This document shows, in pieces, positions 24,115-35,600 of a DNA stretch of 64,000 nt; position 1 is the stretch's first letter; each line of letters starts with the position of its first letter. A program made the position numbers and the translations under genes. The notes below the pieces were generated by a model. The model saw only the letters and a program-made list of their open reading frames with translations. It ran no database searches and had not been told where the DNA came from. Origin of the DNA: Ostrinia nubilalis (taxonomy: Eukaryota > Arthropoda > Insecta > Lepidoptera > Crambidae); assembly GCF_963855985.1 (NCBI RefSeq), contig NC_087099.1, positions 10,880,001 to 10,944,000 on the forward strand. Direction: 5' to 3'.

Positions 24115-26060
24115 TATTACGTCGCTCTACTTAAATTGTTTTGTCGATTAAACTTTTCTGTTAAATTTATGCGATTTTTATCAAAACAATAGTGTCATAA
24201 CTAGGTAAAAAGTACTTCTTTTTAAGTTTCGTTTTAATTAATAAAATCTAGTCGATATGACATTAGATATTTTTCGTGGAACGCTAAAGTCAATCGATTG
24301 GAGACGACTCAATAATGCTATGTGTAAAACACGACATAGAATTAATAAATTCCGTAATGCATTTCTAAAAGCTACAACCTCTCTAAAGAATCACTGTACG
24401 ATGCAAATGTAACTTGTAACCGATTAGTAAACTGTCCAAAATGGCATACTAACGACAAAGTTTCCAACGAATAATAATTTCCTATAAGAAATTTATCAGC
24501 GACTACAAACATTTTCAGAATTCCATAGTCGTTGTCTAGTTGAAAAAATAAACCCGTTTGGAGCCTATGGACATAATTAAATACCAATAAACGATTTTTA
24601 AATAAACATTTGTGTTTCGTCCTGCTTGTTTTGGTGGGGTGAGAAAGAGATGTCGGAGGTAACCCTTAGGTCGTAAATTACGTTGAATGGTAAGGTGGTG
24701 GTTGGATTAGTTGACTTATGTGTCGGTAACATGTGCGAGTCTGTCGCGTGACCGACTCATTATTAAGTCGTAATAAATTTTGAGACTGCGGGACAGGGAG
24801 CTGTCTTTTGGGAAATCGACGATCTTTTGAATATATTTGGGGTTTGGTAATTTTAATAATTTGATTCCAATTATTACTTCTTTTAACAACATACACAATC
24901 AAATGTAGTATACTACATATTAACAGTTATTTGATATTTAGTAAATATTTATGTACACAGTTAGATGTACGTACAAGTAAGTAAAATGAAAGCTCTACGA
25001 TACAGTTTCAGTAGACTGAAGCGCTGAAACGTCTAAAGCGCAGCATCCGGTTTCGATTGACGATTGGATCAAGTCAGTTGCTTTACAATAATCGATTATA
25101 GTGTGCTATAGTTTGTATTTATTTTATTTAATATAAGATTTGAATAAACCAAAAATGAATTAGACAAAAGTACGTTTATCACTCATTTATAAAATAGCCA
25201 TAGAACATCGTTGGGCAAATCGTCACTCAGCTTAGTAAAAAGTACTACTTCTTCAGGCTTCTGATATAGCTTTAAGGTTGACTAAACACGGACTTCTTTC
25301 ATTATCAACTGAAATTCAGGTACATCTAAGATCAGATTAAATGAGAAATCACGCACATTAGACTTTTAAAACTTTGTGTACTTTACCTAGAGTACTAGTG
25401 TATACGAGTACTTTACTCTACGACAAGTATCAATTTTAATCACTACACTAGGTTGAGGTTTGTGCAATGGCCAAAATCTTCAACTGGCATCTTAAAAAAG
25501 ATGTTTTCCCCACTACTAAGTAGCGCCATTCCAATCTGTCACCACTTCTTATTGCGCCATTTCTTCAAGCAACAGACTCTAATAAATGACTGGCTGTTAT
25601 GTTTATGTAAATGCTTACGTTTTCTTTGCCATCTATTGAATTTAATAAAAAATGTCGTAAAATTTTTGGCCATTACTGTGTAAGATCTTGTTTGAAGAAA
25701 CCTCAACTTTGTAGAGTCACCTAAGTCATTACAGTATCAACCCTTTAAAATCATACTATAAACAATGGTCGTTCAATTTGAGTTGCTTTTTGTTGTCGCT
25801 AAAATTAATATCATTTAAGCCAAATGCAGTCCACTGTCAATGCCAGAAAGTTTTTTTCATCGAACTACTGCTACCACTATCTTCAGTCCATCAAACAGAC
25901 ATTCCACAACTTTCTTCGTCTTCAAGACCTGTTATTACTGAAAACTGTCTGAAAACCTGTATTTTGTTCGTTATCTACAACAAATTACATATAGATAAGA
26001 AAATGAAACCAGAAAGTACTGATGACGGTGAATTAAAGTAGTAGTCACAGTTGTTAGTTT
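24115..26060. other. Intergenic DNA, no supported gene
   Basis: AT-rich; short frames do not resemble proteins. No RNA gene recognised. Confidence 0.45.
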
Positions 26061-26183
26061 TAGACTGGGTTGCACCATCTTATTTTAACTTTGACAAACG
26101 TCAAAAATCTGTCAAACTCCATACAAAAAACACCGGTTATCGTTATATTTACGGTCAAAGTTAGGTGGTGCAACTCAGCCTAA
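26061..26183. mobile_element. MITE family M2, copy 2 (inverted)
   Basis: Ends TTAGACTGGGTTGCACCA-like and GGTGCAACTCAGCCTAA. The body GACAAACGTCAAAAATCTGT is the reverse complement of the copy at 6442-6563. Confidence 0.85.
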
Positions 26184-26488
26184 GAGTTAGTTTAAGGTAG
26201 AGTTTGACTACGACGTCAACTTTACCTACTGCCTACTCCGAAAAAACGAGCACTTAGAGTCCACACACACACCACAATTTTATGTAACCATTTTTTATAC
26301 TAAAAGAGATTAATCCCACCACCTTCTGCGGAAATCAGGCAACCAAGTCATATCAAATTATAAGCAAATAACTTAGCTACTGCAGCCAATAATGTACTCT
26401 AATTATGTGAACATTAAGTACTTTTTTGCCAAAATCTACAATAAAAATCACACACAGGCAGCAATCAGTCACCGCGGTTCCTCAGTAG

Positions 26489-26624
26489 GTACAGTCCGTG
26501 TCAAATAGTTCGGGACACCAAAAGTAACCAAAAAGTTCGCAACGTCTTTGTTACAATTGAAATAAGGTTGTTGTCAACTTTTTGGCCACTTTGGGTGTCA
26601 CGAACTGTTTGAAGCCGACTGTAC
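26489..26624. mobile_element. 136-bp MITE
   Basis: Left end GTACAGTCCGTGTCAAATAG matches the reverse complement of the right end over about 50 bp with scattered mismatches. The termini are GTACAG and CTGTAC. Confidence 0.8.
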
Positions 26625-27182
26625 CAGTAATTAACACTTAATTATAATTAAGCGCTGTAAGACAAATGCGAGTCGTTAAGTCTTATTAACAGTGCTACTG
26701 ATAACTACTTGCCGCAATCAAAATATTTTTAAGAGCTATTGTTCAGTTATATTGCTATCTCTGCTAATTCAAAGTTACTTGTAATGTGTTTAATCTCTGA
26801 AATCAGTGCTTCTATTTAGAAAATTATTTTAATTTTAGAATTAGAAAGCTTCATACATTCTAATGTTTTAATCGTATTTACACTCAGCGGCACGGAATTT
26901 GGCCCAAGCCTAAACAACCAGATATGAGGCCAAATAGGTGTTGTATACCTAAGTTTCGTGTGACATGTTAACAGAACATTTGTTTTTGTTAATTTAAGAG
27001 GCTAGATTAATAAAAAAATGCGTCTGTTTAACTTTTTTGACTCTAGAAACGCATTTCGTTGTTGGAGCGTAAAGAGTACGGGTAAGTTTAAATTTGATAT
27101 TAAATGTTGTAAGGGTTTGGCATTTTGTTTTTTGTTTTTAAATTAATCTTAGGGTTATTCTCGTTTCTATAATTTGAGAATA

Positions 27183-27518
27183 ATGTCCATTACTTCAGCT
27201 CAAGTTGCTCAAATAGTGCTGCTTAGAAGTCAAGGGCGTATACAGCGGGAGATGGCTGAAACTTTAAATTTATGGCGTACAAACTTAAGATACACGTTAA
27301 AAAGGCATGACCATACCGCCTTTTACACAAGAAGACCAAGAAGTGGGGAATTAAGGTATAAATCAGCGCGCGATGACCCGATTATCGTGTTTGCAATATC
27401 AAGAAATCGGGTTCTCACTACGTTTGAGATACGCCAGCGTTTACAAACAGCAAGCCCAGTGAATGTCACTGAGCATACAATAAGAAGAAGGATGGAGGAA
27501 CATAACCTGCATACTTGA
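27183..27518 (+). pseudogene. Tc1-like transposase N-terminus (left arm)
   Basis: ATG at 27183 opens a frame of 111 codons starting MSITSAQVAQIVLLRSQG. An N-terminal helix-turn-helix is followed by R-R-P-R-S-G-E, then S-A-R-D-D-P-I-I-V, then V-N-V-T-E-H-T-I-R-R-R-M-E, all Tc1-family DNA-binding landmarks. A TGA ends it where the right arm reads CGA (Arg). The DDE catalytic domain is absent, so it cannot be an active transposase. At most it could yield a DNA-binding fragment. Confidence 0.85.
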
Positions 27519-27796
27519 AGACCAGCTCGAGGACTAGAACTTCTCCCATAACTTCGCGAAGTGCGACCTACGTTTTCTAGAGAACATGCAAATTGGACGT
27601 TAGACTAATGGAGTAAACTCTTTATGAAAACTGTCTGTTTGCGTACTAACTCTTCTCTGCACCTTCTCCATACACTTCCACGGCCGTCTGGAGCTTTTAA
27701 GGTGCCTCTGCAATCATCGATCCATAGAACTTTACTCCATTAGTCTAACGTCCAATTTGCATGTTCTCTAGAAAACGTAAGTCGCACTTCGCGAAG

Positions 27797-28165
27797 TTAT
27801 AGGAGAAGTTCTAGTCCTCGAGCTGGTCTTCGAGTATGCAGGTTATGTTCCTCCATCCTTCTTCTTATTGTGTGCTCAGTGACATTCACTGGGCTTGCTG
27901 TTTGTAAACGCTGGCGTATCTCAACCGCAGCGAGAACCCGATTTCTTGATATTGCAAGTACGATAATCCGGTCATCGCGCGCTGACATACAACTTAATTC
28001 CCCACTTCTTGGTCTTCTTGTGTAAAAGGCGATCTGGTCATGTCTTTTTAACGCGTATCTTATGTTTGTACGCGATAAACTTTAAGTTTCAGCCATCTCC
28101 TTCTGCATACGGCCTTGACTTCTAAGCAACACTATTAGAGCAACTTGAGCTGGAGTAATGGGCAT
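27797..28165 (-). pseudogene. Tc1-like transposase N-terminus (right arm)
   Basis: Mirror copy of the left-arm frame on the opposite strand. It reads MAET then a stop near 28085, then reopens as S-A-R-D-D-R-I-I-V through R-R-P-A-R-G. It is interrupted and not functional as written. Confidence 0.8.
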
Positions 28166-28467
28166 TATTCTCAAATTATGGAAATGAGAATAACCCTAAG
28201 ATTAATTTAAAAACATAAAAGAAAACGCCAAACCCTTACAACATTTAATATCGAATTTAAACTTACCCGTACTTTTTGCGCTCCAACAACGAAATGCGTT
28301 TCTAGCGTCACAAAAGTTAAACAGACGCATTTTTTTATTAAACTAGGCTCTTAAATTAACAAAAACAAATGTTCTGTTAACATGTCACACGAAACTTAGG
28401 TATACAACACTTATTTGGCCTCATATCTGGTTGTTTAGGCTTGGGCCAAATTCCGTGCCGCTGAGTG

Positions 28468-28869
28468 TATAATAATTGCTCAGTTTAGATTTAAGTTCAA
28501 TGGAACTTTGTATACAGTTATAGGTTTTTTTAAAAGAAAATCAAATACACATTTTCCAGATTCGACTACTCTCTGGCAGTTCAGATTGGACTGAAAAAGT
28601 ATTTTTTTCACAATTACACAACTTTACAATCTTGCAATCTACAACGAAAAATCTTTTTATATCGACCAAGATTTGGCACTTTTATTGAAGTAGGAAATAA
28701 GGTAGCGCTTAAGGGCCTTTTCACAGAGGAGAGCCAGTGGAAGTCGAATTAGGGCTCCAACTCTCATGTAAGTTCATTTTACATATCTATCAGGCTCTGT
28801 CAATGAAAACATTGCTTTATTAGGACTGCATGTTGGTGAAAATCATACTTTTCAGCCATGGTATAATAT
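28468..28869. other. AT-rich intergenic DNA
   Basis: Nothing recognised apart from the TA flank of the Tc1-like element. Confidence 0.45.
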
Positions 28870-28928
28870 GATCCCTATTGAACTTGCTAGTAATAGGGGA
28901 CTATTACTAGCAAGTTCTAGGAGGGATC
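28870..28928. ncRNA. Candidate small hairpin (59 nt)
   Basis: GAACTTGCTAGTAATAG (28880-28896) and its exact complement (28901-28917) flank a GGGA loop. An outer GATCCCT/AGGGATC stem pairs across a small asymmetric internal loop, giving 24 bp in all. The loop is short for a typical pre-miRNA. It may be a MITE relic instead. Confidence 0.3.
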
Positions 28929-30149
28929 CTACTAAATCGCTGCACAGGCTGCACTCTTAAGCTCGACGCAATTTTTGTTAACAATATTGCAATAATTTAG
29001 GGAATTTTCTACGCCTCTTTTGTCATTCACTAAAACAACATCCATTCTTTTTAAAAGTCCGTTAATTTTGTTTTAAACACTAGTTCCCTGACCGTTATAT
29101 TACCATAATTATAAAACAGATAATCTAGTAATATTTTAGAGCGTGCAATTTTTACGGCCCTCGAGACGTCACGTCATACTGATGCATGTCCCGTGTCCGC
29201 CATTCTAGACTTGGACTAAGTGCGTCCCTATGAAGAGTTATGACCGCTTTTGACGTCTGTGTGTGTATTAATACGCAGTCTTTGTTGTAAGGTAAGTAGG
29301 CCATAAAATGTGTCCAAGGAGTTGAGTGCGTATATTAAAATTGAGGGGTGTGTTGATGGCGCATTTGTCATTGATAAGCATGATTTTGAAATTTAGTGAT
29401 TAGCTTAAAAGTAGAATTTAAAAATCAGAACTCATATACTCTACTATCTTAGATAAAGCTACTAATAATACCTAAGATAAAAACACTGGGCAGCGAGAGA
29501 CCGTTCATTGTGGAAAACCTTAGAGGAGGCCTTTGTCTAGCAGTGGACGTCATTTGGCTGAAACGAACGTACGAACGAAAAACACTGCTGAAAAGTTTTA
29601 TTGTTTGCTTAGATCTAATGAGTATGATCTGAAAGATGTGTTTCATTTCAGGTCTCACTACTCGTATAAGGCTCGTAGCCGGAAATCGGACATGCAAAAT
29701 AAATCTAACTCGAGCAAAACATCAAGGCTGCGTTTGGCTGAATATCAGTATTCAGATCAAACTCGAACTTGAATCCATTCTTTACTGGAGATTCATTGTA
29801 GAGCATAGTTTTAACAGACTTAAGACTATCTTTGATCTAAAAATAAAAAAATGCATAATTAATTAAAAAGAAAATATTTTAGAATCGATAATATTATTAA
29901 CAATTTTATTACACGTAGGCCTAACTACCTATATTTAGTAACGCCTACCTATATTTATTTAAGAAATTAAATTATTTAAATAAATCAATTCCGTAACTTA
30001 CCTTGTTCTTACAGACTGAAGACTGACTTGTTCTTACAAGAAACTCGTAAACGGAAGGAAAACCGTAGCCTTCCGATAATCGTTTCACCAAAACGAAAAT
30101 CGACGATCCATAATCATCAATCGGCCCATTGAAATCGGATACGTGACGT
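28929..30149. other. Intergenic DNA upstream of the Scr island
   Basis: Apart from the RTE tail, no gene seen. 30030-30149 grades into the GC-rich island. Confidence 0.4.
29513..29580 (+). mobile_element. RTE-type LINE 3'-tail fragment
   Basis: GAAAACCTTAGAGGAGGCCT, then AGCAGTGGACGTCATTTGGC, then TGAAACGAACG is the C-terminal and tail signature of lepidopteran RTE elements. Only about 65 bp remain. Confidence 0.75.
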
Positions 30150-30588
30150 TTCGCGGCCCTACCTAATTACTGATCGCTCGAGCGGGAGCGGGAGCGGGCG
30201 CGGGAGCGGGCGCGTCACGTGGCGAGGCGGCCCAGGTGCGCCCCGCCCCCCGCCCTCCGCTCCGCTCGCTTGACGCGCGTCAACGCGACCGCTCACCTCA
30301 TCGTCAGAAGCGCGCTGCACTCGACGCCGGAACGCCGGGAAAACAACGTTTTCCGCCGCGACGAACCGCGCCGAAGTTTTCGGAATTCGAACGCGCTCGA
30401 TTTTTTCTTTTTCACACTGGCCGTTAAGGTTTGCTTAGTTTGAAAAAGTATTTTTGTTTTTTGTTGTTGAGGTGAAAGTGTATGAAATAAACTTGTGGGA
30501 TAATAGTGATTTTTTCGACTCTATCGGTTGTGATTTTATGTATTGTTTGCTGTTCAGACTTTTGGTCAATCTTTAAAATATTACTGGA
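30150..30588 (+). promoter_or_regulatory. CpG-rich island: probable Scr promoter and non-coding first exon
   Basis: 30175-30400 is strikingly GC- and CpG-rich in an otherwise AT-rich region. It holds GAGCGG hexamer repeats (30180-30214), an E-box CACGTG (30216-30221), a perfect 14-bp palindrome TTGACGCGCGTCAA (30270-30283), and a GGAAAAC/GTTTTCC hairpin (30338-30354). A consensus donor GGA|GTAAGT lies at 30589. With an acceptor at 34175-34176 this would give a 5'-UTR exon and a ~3.6-kb first intron. No ORF here looks like a protein. The transcription start is not determined. Confidence 0.5.
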
Positions 30589-33500
30589 GTAAGTATAACA
30601 ACTTATTTTTATTTCAAAACTTTATTTGTCAAATTATAAGTCTATTAAAAACCTATTGAAAATCATCTTCAATTGACACAGTCCTAATTGAAAAGGCGAA
30701 TGTCGTAAAATCAAAGCGTGTCGCAGTAAATCTCCTGAACTCTGTGGATTTAAGGTGTCCACTTGTCACGGGGCATTAAATGTTATTATATCCTGAGCTT
30801 TCCGTATCACCGGCTATTAAAATATGAATAATTACCAAGAGTTTCTGATTTAGAATCGTTTGAAATAGCTAATCTGAAAATAAGACAACATTGTAGATAA
30901 ATAGAACGTTTTCTGCAAACTTTGGTAAAGTTTAAAATTTCAGTAAAAATAATAGAGCCAAATTAATTAGGAATAAGAAAAAAAGAGTTATTATTTTGTT
31001 ATGTAAGCAATCAAAAAGATTTTACTAATATTATTGTTTTTACTAATTTTCTTATTAGGTAATTGTTTTTCAAACCAAAAAAGTTCTCAATTTGAAAATT
31101 CAATTGACTTCGGCGCGACGCAAAACTTTCCGCGCTCAACTCTACATTCTAAATTCGAATTTCAAAATCCAAATAGAACGCACAAAACAAAACAATAAAA
31201 GCTATCACAGTACCGAATTAAAATTAAAGTCGTCGCCCAAAACGTCATCAAAGGATGTCTGGGAATACACGGAGGAAAAAGAGGGAAAAACGACCGCAGC
31301 CGAATCGCACGGGCCATTTAGTGCGCACAGGACGGGAGTGACAAAATTTCGAACTGAAATAACTGGCACATGTGTTGAACAACAATGACGGTTGTTTTGA
31401 ACATAAGCACATAATAAGGAATTGCAGATGAATCTAAAGAGATATGTAATTAATCGTTTCTTTGCATTTTGCGACTGTGAAAATAATTTTAGTAAGGTTT
31501 TGAGTATTTGATGAAAAGTGCTAAAAATTATTTATCTACGTAATCTACTGATAGCTAAAAATTATAAGTGTTTTAGTTGATTTAGATATTACCTACCTTA
31601 GTAAAAAAGACTAACGTATTATTGTTCGACTTCTCAGTGTACAGATTTTTTATTTACCTTTGGTTTGGTTGGAATATTGCCTAAACCTAGATATTGTGTT
31701 TTATTCCGCATAGATAAATAAAAAATTTGTACTATATTACCTACGAGTACTTTGAAAAATAAATGTTGTGATTAATAGCATCATTATGATTATTAAAGAG
31801 ATTTGCCAAATCGAAAATCATAATTTATGTCTAGAATCAGGTGGTAACATAAAATAGAAATGAAAGAAAACCAATGATTAACGGGCATAATATTTATGTC
31901 CCATTAGTTAGATGATACCTACTTCTTATTATTGTCGTTCAAAACATAATAGGTATCTTTAATGTAATGAAGATAAGTACGTATTTCTTTATTGCTTTTC
32001 TCTACCAAAATATAACCAGGAGAATGTCATACAATGTACTCAAAACTACTCTAACAAAAAGAACAAAAGTTTCCGATGACTAATAAATTGATGCTTGTTT
32101 GTTGCTTTTGTTCAAAACAACTTCTCTAATTCAATTAGCCAAATTAATTCTATTAAGTGTTCATTTAAAACAAAATTAACTAGAATGTAAGTGTATTTGG
32201 CTTTTGTTTTCACACAGGTAAATTCCCAAGTAACGTGCTATGACCGCAGATAATAGCTAAAGTCATTGAATATCAGGCCATAAATTTAACATTTCACAAA
32301 AAAAAGAAACATAACACGTGTAAAACGAATGTCTCGAATAAATGCAAAGCGCACTGCACCGTTGCATAAGAAATCCAGCAAAATAACAAAATCGCATCGC
32401 GTTAAATTTTAAAATTCGAATTCTCACATTCATCACGCGATGCGCGTCGAATAAATCGAGCACAATGACTGCTAATTTGCTCAAAAAGATGTATGCACTG
32501 GTGGTCTTCATAAATTGGTGAAGTCGCATTCTGCTAGTGATGTTAAGCGGATCCGAGAAGTCGTAATCGGGAGGGATCTTGACTCGAGATTGAGGAAATG
32601 TAATTAAACTAGAAATTTTTACCAGCCGTATGTAGCGTTCAATTGGGTAACTACGTCATAGAATTGACATTTATTTCAGTAAAATCAGAAGCAAAAGTCG
32701 TCGCAGTAAAAATTTCCTGAAGTTTAAAAAAGACAGTCACACTTCATCTGCTACCAAAAATGGTTTTACCGGAATCAATAAATCAGTCGAGTTGAATTCT
32801 TCAACGTTTAAAATAATAGCTTCAACTTTGACATATTAAAATAAATTAATGGTAAACTCATAAATTCAAGGTTTGTGGATAGAGATCGATTAAACTTGAG
32901 TTTTTCCAGTTTTGTGAACTGTAGAACTTTTAGGTCTAGATTATAATTTCCGACCTATCTATACTAACTAGCCTTGTAGGCTATAATATAAATATTGTAA
33001 AATGTTGCAATATAATGTTATCATTTGGGAGCTTCCTTTGTAAATAAAACTTCAGACAAAATACATTATTATTTTGAATGGCGTGAAAAGGTTTGACTGC
33101 CTTGTAACAATTTTGAAAGAGTTTGTGCCATCTAAAGTTATGTAATTTAATTATGTTTCAACTAATAACAGACAAAACAGTAATTATGTAACTTTACAGC
33201 GGTATATTAAGTAATAATCAAATTAAAAACAGAAACTCTCGGTAAATTGAAATTACATATTACAAAGACAGGTTGCTCATAAATAAGAGAAGTCACCTTG
33301 ATCTACCTTAAAATACTTTAATTAATTGACGACCACGAAATATTAAGCTAAAACCTGTTTACTTGTGATTTTAAAAACATAAATTCAAACGAAATCGTCA
33401 TAATCGAGTAAATCGATTTTAAAGTGTTCAGCACATCGCTACAAGAAGTCGAGTTCATAAATCGAAGGAGCCAAAACCTACCGCTTACACCATAAAGCTT

Positions 33501-34176
33501 CGTGGACACTTTTATGGCTCAACCACGTGTCGGGATTTTTTCCGCACTTGTCTTGACATGTGCACCGCGCTTTAGCCCGCCTAAAATTAATTTATTGTTT
33601 TAGAATAGACCCCCGGCGGTAGTCTAATAGCTGTTCGGTAATTGCCGTAAACGTATGGTAATAAAACACGTTTATTTGATGAGCCCCCGTTCAAATATAC
33701 CTAGTTATTGGTTTACGTAGTGTTTTTATAGTAAACAAATTAAATTAGTTATTAGATAATATGGAAGTTCACACTATTATTTTGCACTGTTAACTGGATT
33801 TACTTGAGAAGCACAATCTTGAAGTAGATTAAAGATAGATCGTTTTGAAGTTAATTAGAAATCAATTTCATGCGTAGGTAATAAATGAATAACCTTAAAT
33901 GGACCGACAAGACATTTGCTATCTATTGCAAACTAAGTAATGATATTCAAAAACTTCCCATCTATTACAGAGACACTCTAAACGACATCCTAATAGACAA
34001 TTAATAATGCAATTCAATTATCCACTTAAATTGCCAGCAAACCTAATATCAGTTTCAATTCGCCACTTTTTCAATGCACGCAAAATGAAATACGACTCTA
34101 TTATCTGTAAAACCACATTCATCACCAATAACGAGGCGACGCTCTTGACCAACTAATGTGTCTCATTTTATCACAG
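30589..34176 (+). other. Putative first Scr intron (5' UTR) or upstream DNA
   Basis: No coding frame is supported; a 98-codon frame at 31092-31388 lacks an ATG start. More GC-balanced patches at 31190-31380, 32340-32560 and 33450-33680 are candidate regulatory elements. The last holds ACCATAAAG, TTTTATGG and CACGTG close together. A branch-point-like CTAAT (34153-34157) and TTATCACAG acceptor precede the coding exon. Confidence 0.4.
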
Positions 34177-34321
34177 GACCATCAATCAAGCCCCACTCCC
34201 GAGGACAATTGAAGCGGGCAGCATCAGCACTTAACATGTCCAACTAGCCCATTCAGAGCTCGTCCGAGCGATGACACGCGCCGACTGAACTTGAGAAAGA
34301 GGACACACAACACTGTTATCG
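34177..34321 (+). other. Probable Scr 5' UTR (second exon part)
   Basis: Between a TTTTATCACAG acceptor and the first ATG. An alternative acceptor (CATTCAG) ends at about 34256. Splicing is inferred only. Confidence 0.35.
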
Positions 34322-35084
34322 ATGAACGAGTTAAACTACAACGCAGGGATGAGCTCCTACCAATTCGTCAACTCCCTCGCCTCGTGCTATGGGAACCAGG
34401 CCCCAGGGCGTACCGGTACGCCAGTTGAGCAGTCCGGGCACCCTGGACTACCAACCCCAGGGGCGGATTACTACAATCCAAATGCTGCGGCGTCGGCTTA
34501 CCCGAATGCCTGCTACTCCCCGCCCCAGGTCGGCCATCATTACCCACAACATCCGTACGCGACACCCGCGAGTGGAGCACACATGCAACCGCAAACGATG
34601 ATCGATTACACTCAACTACATCCGCAGAGACTCGGCAGCACCGCGAGCCATTTGCATCAGCATTCGAACCCGAGCCCTGGTGCGCTATCCCCGAATCTCA
34701 TGTCCACGCCGTCCAGCCAAGCCGCTGGTGCTAGCTGTAAATTCGCTGACTCTACATCCACTACTGGAGTTGCATCTCCCCAGGACTTGTCCACATCCTC
34801 TGGGCCGGGGAGAACGTCCCCTGGATTCGGGACTGTCGGTCAAAACTCTAGTGGAAGTACAAGCACCAAACTCGGACTGACTACGCCCATTGCGTCGCCA
34901 GTGGAGCACAAAGCTAACGTGAATCAAAACATCTCCAGCCCGGCTTCGAGTACGTCAAGCAACGATAGCAACGAGGCCAACAATTCTAGTTCAAATACCA
35001 CCAAGAATTCAAAATCGGCTTCGAACACGCAAGCTAACCCGCCGCAGATATACCCGTGGATGAAGCGAGTGCATCTAGGACAGA
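34322..35084 (+). CDS. Scr: Sex combs reduced, first coding exon (partial gene)
   Basis: Encodes the first 254 residues of the Scr Hox factor, a nuclear protein that specifies labial/prothoracic identity in insects. Conserved blocks occur in order: MSSYQFVNSLASCY (10-23), DYTQL-PQRL (95-104), SCKFA (138-142), SPQDLST (152-158) and QIYPWMKRVHLG (242-253, the Exd-binding hexapeptide). Linkers are rich in S, N, T, P and H. The exon ends CAG A|GTGAGT after Q254, phase 1, where Scr genes are normally split before the homeobox. The homeodomain exon is not in this window. Two starts are possible: ATG 34322 (poor context) and ATG 34349 at M10, which begins the conserved N-terminal block. Identification is very strong; the start and missing 3' part are the uncertainties. 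Confidence 0.95.
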
Positions 35085-35389
35085 GTGAGTATTTTTCTTA
35101 TTTTATAACCTTTATCAAATTCGCAGTGGAATTTATGCGTAGCGGTATTTTTAATGAATTTCTTGACGCGAAGACAATCAATTTCATAAACGGCTCGATT
35201 CACACCTTTTTTCGTGGCGGCGTGAAATCGTAAAGTAGTTCGGCTTCCTCGTCTAAACTAACTCGCCGGGCGTGACCACGCCTCCGTTGAAAACCAACAG
35301 TTTGACGTAAAAGAAGTAAGACAATCCATCAATTGGTTGCCGAGGTGGAGACAAAACAAATTATATATCTATTTATAAAGCATTAGCAT

Positions 35390-35600
35390 GCATTAATGTC
35401 AGATCGATATGACTGGCTGATGGATGGTGTCCATAATAAGGCATAATGGCTTTGTTGGCGGGCGCTTACAAGTGAACATCCGAAGTCTTTTTTCTCCAGT
35501 CTCTTAATGACGGGGAAATGCTCCGTCATCGGGACGTGTGATTTGACGGATCCTCACCTTCTGGTATTTAGCGTGAATTGGCCTTTTTAAGGGTTAATCT
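35390..35600 (+). promoter_or_regulatory. Candidate Hox/Exd element near the Scr donor
   Basis: TGATGGATGG at 35418-35427 is identical to the bipartite PBC-Hox motif known from labial/Hoxb1 autoregulatory enhancers. It lies 334 bp after the exon in a GC-balanced patch that also holds CATTAATG and ATAATGGC. Confidence 0.4.

Larger units (their letters stand above)
26881..28467. mobile_element. 1.59-kb fold-back Tc1-like element
   Basis: Perfect ends CACTCAGCGGCACGGAATTT are flanked on both sides by TA, the Tc1/mariner target. The arms 26881-27617 and 27731-28467 are inverted copies of equal length (737 bp), judged above 90% identical. The 113-bp centre holds the next piece of transposase (minus strand, GTLKAPDGRGSVW-like). 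The element is therefore two head-to-head copies of a Tc1 5' half and lacks the catalytic 3' half. Confidence 0.92.

Noticed and set aside
30219..30443. Overlapping frames in the CpG island
   Set aside because: Arg/Pro-rich frames from GC-rich DNA; no domain and no conserved start.
31092..31388. 98-codon Lys/Thr-rich frame
   Set aside because: No ATG at the start and no recognisable domain; better read as intronic DNA.
34368..34927. Alternative frames over the Scr exon
   Set aside because: Shadows of the Scr reading frame caused by its GC-rich composition.
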